From Petunia secreta (Eukaryota; Streptophyta; Magnoliopsida; Solanales; Solanaceae): a stretch of 64,000 nucleotides of DNA. Below, in pieces: positions 58,673 to 64,000 of the stretch; positions within the stretch are counted from its first letter, which is position 1, and each line of letters starts with the position of its first letter. The position numbers and the translations under genes are program-made. The DNA is taken from NCBI GenBank assembly GCA_029990175.1, contig JARKIP010000022.1, forward strand, positions 26,510,001-26,574,000, read 5' to 3'. The notes under the pieces are model-generated. The model was not told the DNA's origin, did not search any database, and saw only the letters and a list, made by a program, of their open reading frames with translations.

Positions 58673-61348
58673 TGACACGACCCGGAATCCGGTTAGGCCG
58701 TGCGGGCACCCGACATACTCCCCTAGACCCTATCGGGCGAACCCTTACCAATTAAATCAGGAAAATAAATATAACAATTTACAAATAAGGTCAAAACTTA
58801 AAATAAAAACACAGACATACTGATACCCCTAAGCTGTACAAAAGAAATTACAGCTGACTACCCAACATGCTATGTTTAGGGCTATCCAGACCAGACATCT
58901 AAGAGTACAAAAGAATACAGATACCTCCTGAAGGGAGCAAAATGCAACTGAAATAATGAACAATAAACTGGTGGCTATCTGGAATAAATCTGGCTCACCC
59001 TGACAGCTGAAGTCGTCTTCGCTCCTGAACAACGCGGCGAACTCAATCCTGGAGCGAACCTGCCGAAACGAAATAGATAGACAAGAAACAAACAACAAAC
59101 GAGGGTGAGTCAAAAGGACTCAATAAGTGGGGCAGACTAGCCACCTCAAAGAATAGGATAGCTAGCCAGGGAGAAGAAAAACAGATAAACTAAATCCATC
59201 TTATTTGAACTACAAATAAACCAGATTCCTCTTATTTAAATTATGAAAAGGGCAGAGCCAAATAATAACTGAAAACACGTATGGGATCATAAACAGCCAG
59301 GGACGTAAGGTAGACAGAACATATAGATATCCTGAACATGTCGACAATCAGAAATACATCCTGTTGCGGCGTGCGACTCGATCCATATATTCATACTGTT
59401 GCGGCGTGCAACCCGATTCGTATATTTATGCTATTTCGGCGTGCAACCCGATCCGATCCATGTATTTATATTGTCGCGACGTGCAACCCGGGATACGAGC
59501 CAGAAATATATAGGCAAACTGAGATACGGTATACATACCGCATATAATAAACACAACACGATAGTCACACAATAGTCAGCACGCGGTGCAATGAAATGGG
59601 ATGAATGAAGTATGATGCAATGGTGTCACATGTGCCAAATAGATGGAGCGGAATCCTCCTGCTCCGGGGGCGGAATCCTCCTACCCTCAATATGATGCAA
59701 TGGAGCGGAATCCTCCTGCTCCGAGGGCGGAATCCTCCTACCCTCAATATGATGCAATGGAGCGGAATCCTCCTGCTCCGAGGGCGGAATCCTCCTACCC
59801 TCAATATGATGCAATGGAGCGGAATCCTCCTGCTCCGAGGGCGGAATCCTCCTACCCTCAATATGATGCAATGGAGCGGAATCCTCCTGCTCCGAGGGCG
59901 GAATCCTCCTACCCTCAATATGATGCAATGTGCATACGAATGCAACATGATGCAATAATAATCCATCACCAGCGCGGGAGTCTCATTGACAGCTGGAAAG
60001 TGTATACCAACTCACAGCCAAAGTACAATACTCAGATACTCAATGCAATACCAATAACAGGACATAACATATAATATAGAATATAAATCAAAAGCTAAGG
60101 CGTAATGAGTACGCCTATTGGCAGCTACACACGTAAGGAATACGTTGTAGAAAATCCACGAGGCCAGGTGCCTCCAAAGAAATGGATACAAACACTTACC
60201 TCTCTCAAAAGTTAGCATTGCGACCAACAACCGCGTTATTTTTTTGAATTCATTGCCAAACGATCCCACTGTGATCAATAAGCAGAAAAATATATCACAT
60301 TAGGCTAAAGGCTTCATTCCTCACATCTTAGGGCAATCCAGGTAGGAACCTGATACCCTATTCGCATACGCAATACGCAGGCCAGGCCTATATACAGGGT
60401 TTAGGGTCACATGACCAAACCCTAAATAAATTACATTTATATGTTGCCCATAACTTACTGAGCACGAATATATAATCAATTTCATTATCGGGGTCCATTT
60501 GACCCTTTAAACTATCAATTTACGTCATTAGGGCGATGTCTAATATCCCTATTTTTACCGTTAAAACATATTCAAACACACGTAATAAACTCAAATAATA
60601 TATTAGGATCATTACCTGAATGTTCTGGAGTGAAAATACTATTTTTCTCCGGCCCCTTTTCTCATTTTCTGGCATTTTTCTTCTGCGTGTCTTCCATTTT
60701 GTTTATCTCCTGTTTCTCGTTTTTTTGAAGCTTAAGGTCAAGATGCAGATATATATATATGAGGTCACTGTCATATCACCGCCATGCAAACTCTTTTTCT
60801 TTCAAAACGTTTTGTCTTTTTTTTTTTTTTTTTCATTTTTTGTTTTCTTTTATTTTATTTTCTTTTCTTAACGAAAATTAAAATAGTACCCTACGATATT
60901 CGAAATAATTCCAACTTTTGCATACGAGTTATACAAAATATATGTAACATACTCGCGAAGGCGGATCTCAAATTGGACTCCCGAAACTCAAGATGCGAAT
61001 TTAAATGAAAAGAAGTCAAATTATTTAACTTTCGGCATTTTAGCGGAAACTAGCCGAATAACATCGAAATTCACTTTCGAAAGTTTACAAAAATTACAAA
61101 TAATCATACGAACCTAACGGCGCTTTCAGATTTCGAATCGGACCTCATTCGGCAAAACCGAGCTCGAAAATCTCTTTTTAATATTTATTGCCAATAAAAA
61201 CTGAAACCTTCTTCCGATGCCTACCAAACGAGGTCTGATTTAGCTCAAATTTTACAGACAGGTCCTAATGGATATTACGAGTATTTTAAAATTATCGGCA
61301 CGCCAATCGGAGTCCTAACTTCCGAAACGACTGACCGAGGTCGTTTCA
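58673..61348 (-). repeat. 5' LTR of copy C (right)
   Basis: 2,676 bp, same as 52664-55339 in every block compared. It has 35-bp units from 59363 and 57-bp units at 59643-59927. Confidence 0.96.
59643..59927 (-). repeat. 57-bp tandem array in LTR C right (5 units)
   Basis: It is identical to 53634-53918, including the single GGGG variant in the first unit. Confidence 0.96.
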
Positions 61349-61353
61349 CTATA
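61349..61353. repeat. target site duplication CTATA, right copy (element C)
   Basis: It matches 52659-52663 and marks the right edge of copy C. Confidence 0.92.
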
Positions 61354-61742
61354 TCTATATATAAGTACTATTATGTGCGATAGCCTTTATTTGCTCTTGT
61401 GTGCTTCTGTGAACTCCTTTTCGAAAACAGCCTCCCGTCCTACATACATATTTCCAAAATACGACCCCTACACAAAAAGGCTATTAAGGTTAGGACTCGA
61501 CAATTAATGACGAGTCATACTGACCCTAAATGAGCCAACATTTTATTTTTAAAACAAACTCCTTTCGGTCTTTTGTTAAATCCAAAGCTATTCGCAAAAT
61601 AAACTGTTTATGCAAATACTCTTCTTTTAAAGCATGATTACCCCTTTCATTCGAATTAGAATATGCCCATTTGTATGATAACCCTTACGTATGATTAGGC
61701 TCTGACATTAGAGGCCATAGACGCGATTAGGCTTAAACCTAG
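61354..61742. other. continuation of the interrupted TGTTGACACCC repeat; no gene
   Basis: These 389 bp resume the sequence interrupted at 52663 and stop where copy D begins. They contain a short ATATAAG sequence and no open frame of note. Confidence 0.4.
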
Positions 61743-64000
61743 TGACACGACCCGAAATCCGGTTAGGCCGTGCGGGCACCCGACATCTTCCCCTAGACCC
61801 GTCGGGCGAACCCTTACCAATTAAATTAAGAAAATAAATATAATAATTCATAAATAAGGACAAGACTTTAAAAAAATTTACAGACATTCTGATACCTCTA
61901 AGCTGTACAAAAGAAATTACAGCTGACTACCCAACATGCTAGGTTTAGGGCTATCCAGACTAGACATCTAAGAGTACAAAAGAAGACAGATACCTCCTGA
62001 AGGGAGCAAAATGCAGCTGAAATAATAAACAATAAACTGGTGGCCATCCGGAATAAAAGCTGGCTCACCCTAACAGCTGAAGTCGTCTTCGCTCCTTCAC
62101 AACGTGCCGAACTCAATCCTGGAGCGAACCTGCCGAAACGAAATAGATAGACAAAAACAAACAACAAACAAGGGTGAGTCAAAAGGACTCAATAAGTGGG
62201 GCAGACTAGACACCTCAAATAATAGGATAGCTAGCCAGGGAGAAGAAACAGATAAACAAAATTCCTCTTATTTAAATTATGAAAAGGCAGAGCCAATTAA
62301 TAACTAGAAACACGTATGGAATCACAAACTCATTAAAACCAGGAACGTAAGATAGCCAGAACATATAGGTATCCCGAACATATCAACAATCAGAAATACT
62401 TCCTGTTGCGGCGTGCAACCCGATCCATATATTCATCCTGTCGCGGCGGGCAACCCGATCCATATATTTATACCGTTGCGGCGTACAACTCGATCCCCGC
62501 AACCCAGAATACAAGCCAAAAATATATAGGCAAACTGAAATAAGTCCACAATATGGTATACATACCGCATACACAAAACACAGCATGATAGTCACACAAT
62601 AGTCAGCATGCGATGCAATGAAATGGGATGAATGCAGTATGATGCAATGGTGTCACATGTGCCAAATAGATGGAGCGGAATCCTCCTGCTCCGAGGGCGG
62701 AATCCTCCTACCCTCAATATGATGCAATAGAGCGGAATCCTCCTGCTCCGAGGGCGGAATCCTCCTACCCTCAATATGATGCAATGGAGCAGAATCCTCC
62801 TGCTCCGAGGGCGGAATCCTCCTACCCTCAATATGATGCAATGGAGCGGAATCCTCCTCCTCCGAGGGCGGAATCCTCCTACCCTCAATATGATGCAATG
62901 CATAACCAGAAAATGTAATACATACGAATACAGTATGATGCAATAATAACCCTTTACCAGCGCGGGACTCGCATCGACAGCTGGGAAGTATATACCAACT
63001 CACAGCCAAAGTACAATACTCAGATTCTCAATGCAATACCAATAACAGGACATAACATATAATATAAAATATAAGTTCAAAGCTAAGGCGTAATGAGTAC
63101 GTCTATCGGCAGCTACATACGTAAGGAACACGTGGTAGAAAATCCACGAGGCCAGGTGCCTCCAAAGAAATGGATATAAACACTTACCTCTTCCAAAACT
63201 TAGTACGGCTAATCAACAACCGCTTTATCCTTTGGTTTCCTATCCAAACGATCTCACTCTATTCAATAAGCAGAAAAATATATCAATTTAGGCTAAAGGC
63301 TTCATTCCTCACATCTTAGGGCAATCCGGTTAGGAACCTGATATCCTATTCGTATACGCAATACGCAGGCCAGGCCTATGTACAGGGTTTAAGGTCACAT
63401 AGCCAAACCCCAAATAATTTACATTTATATGTTGCCCATAGCTCACTGAGTACGAATATATAATCAATTTCATTATCAGGGTCCATTTGACCCTTCAAAC
63501 TATTAATTGAACTTGTTAAAATGATGTCTAATATTCCAAGTTTTACCGTTAAAACATATTCAAACACACGTAATAAACTCAAATAATATATTAGGATCAT
63601 TACCTGAATGTTTCAGGGTGAAAATTCTACTTTTTTCTGGCCCTTTTTCTTATTTTCTGATTTTTTTTTTGTTTTCTTTTATTTTATTGTATTTTCTTTT
63701 CTTAACGAAAATTAAAATAGTACCCTACGATATTCGAAATAATTTCAACTTTTGCATACAAGTTATACAAAATGTATGTAACATACTCGCGAAGGCGGAT
63801 CTCAAATTGGACTCCCGAAACTCAAGATGCGAATTTAAATGAAAAAAAATCAAATTATTTAACTTTCGGCATTTTAGCGGAAACTAGCCGAACAACATCG
63901 AAATTTACTTTCGAAAGTTCACAAAAGTCATAAATAATCATACGAACCCAACGGCGTTTTCGAATTTCGAATCGGAGCTCATTCGGCAAAACCGAGCTCG
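61743..64000 (-). mobile_element. LARD copy D, left LTR, incomplete at window edge
   Basis: It starts TGACACGACCCGAAATCC at 61743 and follows the LTR order (hydrophobic frame 61898-62182, three 35-bp units near 62403-62500, 57-bp array, T-tract) up to GGCAAAACCGAGCTCG at the window end, some 200 bases short of the LTR end. No primer site precedes it, so it is the 3' LTR of a minus-strand element or a solo LTR. Confidence 0.9.
62670..62897 (-). repeat. 57-bp tandem array in LTR D (4 units)
   Basis: Four units start at 62670, 62727, 62784 and 62841, with a few base changes such as GAGCAGAATCC in the third and CTCCTCC in the fourth. There is one unit fewer than in copy C. Confidence 0.95.

Larger units (their letters stand above)
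52664..61348 (-). mobile_element. LARD copy C, complete, with apparently identical LTRs
   Basis: The 8,685-bp insertion has LTRs 52664-55339 and 58673-61348, both 2,676 bp. All stretches I compared, including both tandem arrays, are the same at an offset of 6,009 bp. The primer site (TTGGTATCAGAGCC), purine tract and CTATA duplications are intact. Internal sequence is 3,333 bp with a decayed gag and no pol. Since LTRs are made identical at insertion, this copy is recent, so the family was mobilised in trans by enzymes of another element. Confidence 0.96.

Noticed and set aside
1..64000. Endogenous pararetrovirus
   Set aside because: No movement protein, coat protein or caulimovirus-type reverse transcriptase was seen; all reverse transcriptases sit with gypsy or copia partners.

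Overview
This window looks like repeat-rich, gene-poor DNA from a large plant nuclear genome. The evidence is stacked LTR retrotransposons of typical plant lineages (Ty1/copia SIRE, Ty3/gypsy Tat and chromovirus), a MuDR-type MULE with a plant mobile domain (PMD) gene, and a Pack-MULE. An asterid, probably Solanaceae, is my inference from the general look of the LTR families; no search was run. I see no intact host gene, rRNA, tRNA or CRISPR array. Every recognisable coding region is a decayed transposable-element gene or a captured fragment.

Layout. 1-860: 5' end of a minus-strand copia element (primer binding site plus LTR) inserted in the integrase gene of a minus-strand Ty3/gypsy Tat element (861-6875). 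7845-17953: plus-strand MULE transposase pseudogene, split at 9290/16746 by a non-autonomous LTR element (copy A, 9291-16745, target duplication TTTGA). 18707-21235: minus-strand PMD pseudogene convergent with the transposase. 21236-36129: a 5'-truncated plus-strand member of the same LTR family, whose 3' LTR is split by copy B (24365-34283, duplication AGAAC). The right LTR of B is itself split by a 1.19 kb Pack-MULE (31415-32605, 9-bp duplication) carrying a ribosomal protein S19 fragment. 36907-49508: decayed SIRE-type copia element whose reverse transcriptase region is replaced by a Tat-like LTR/gag piece joined to a chromovirus gag-pol. 49509-52663 and 61349-61742: probable older LTR-type sequence interrupted by copy C (52664-61348, duplication CTATA, two 2,676-bp LTRs that look identical). 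61743-64000: start of a further copy, D.

The dominant family (copies A, B, C, D and the plus-strand copy) has LTRs of 2.1-2.9 kb, a tRNA-iMet-type primer site, a purine tract, a decayed gag and no pol, so it is a large retrotransposon derivative that needs enzymes from elsewhere. Copy C shows it has moved recently. Its LTRs carry up to three different tandem-repeat arrays (35-, 54- and 57-bp units). On the element's sense strand each unit can fold into short hairpins. In the GGAATCCTCC-type units the stems change in a compensating way around a constant loop. This is the most unusual signal in the window.
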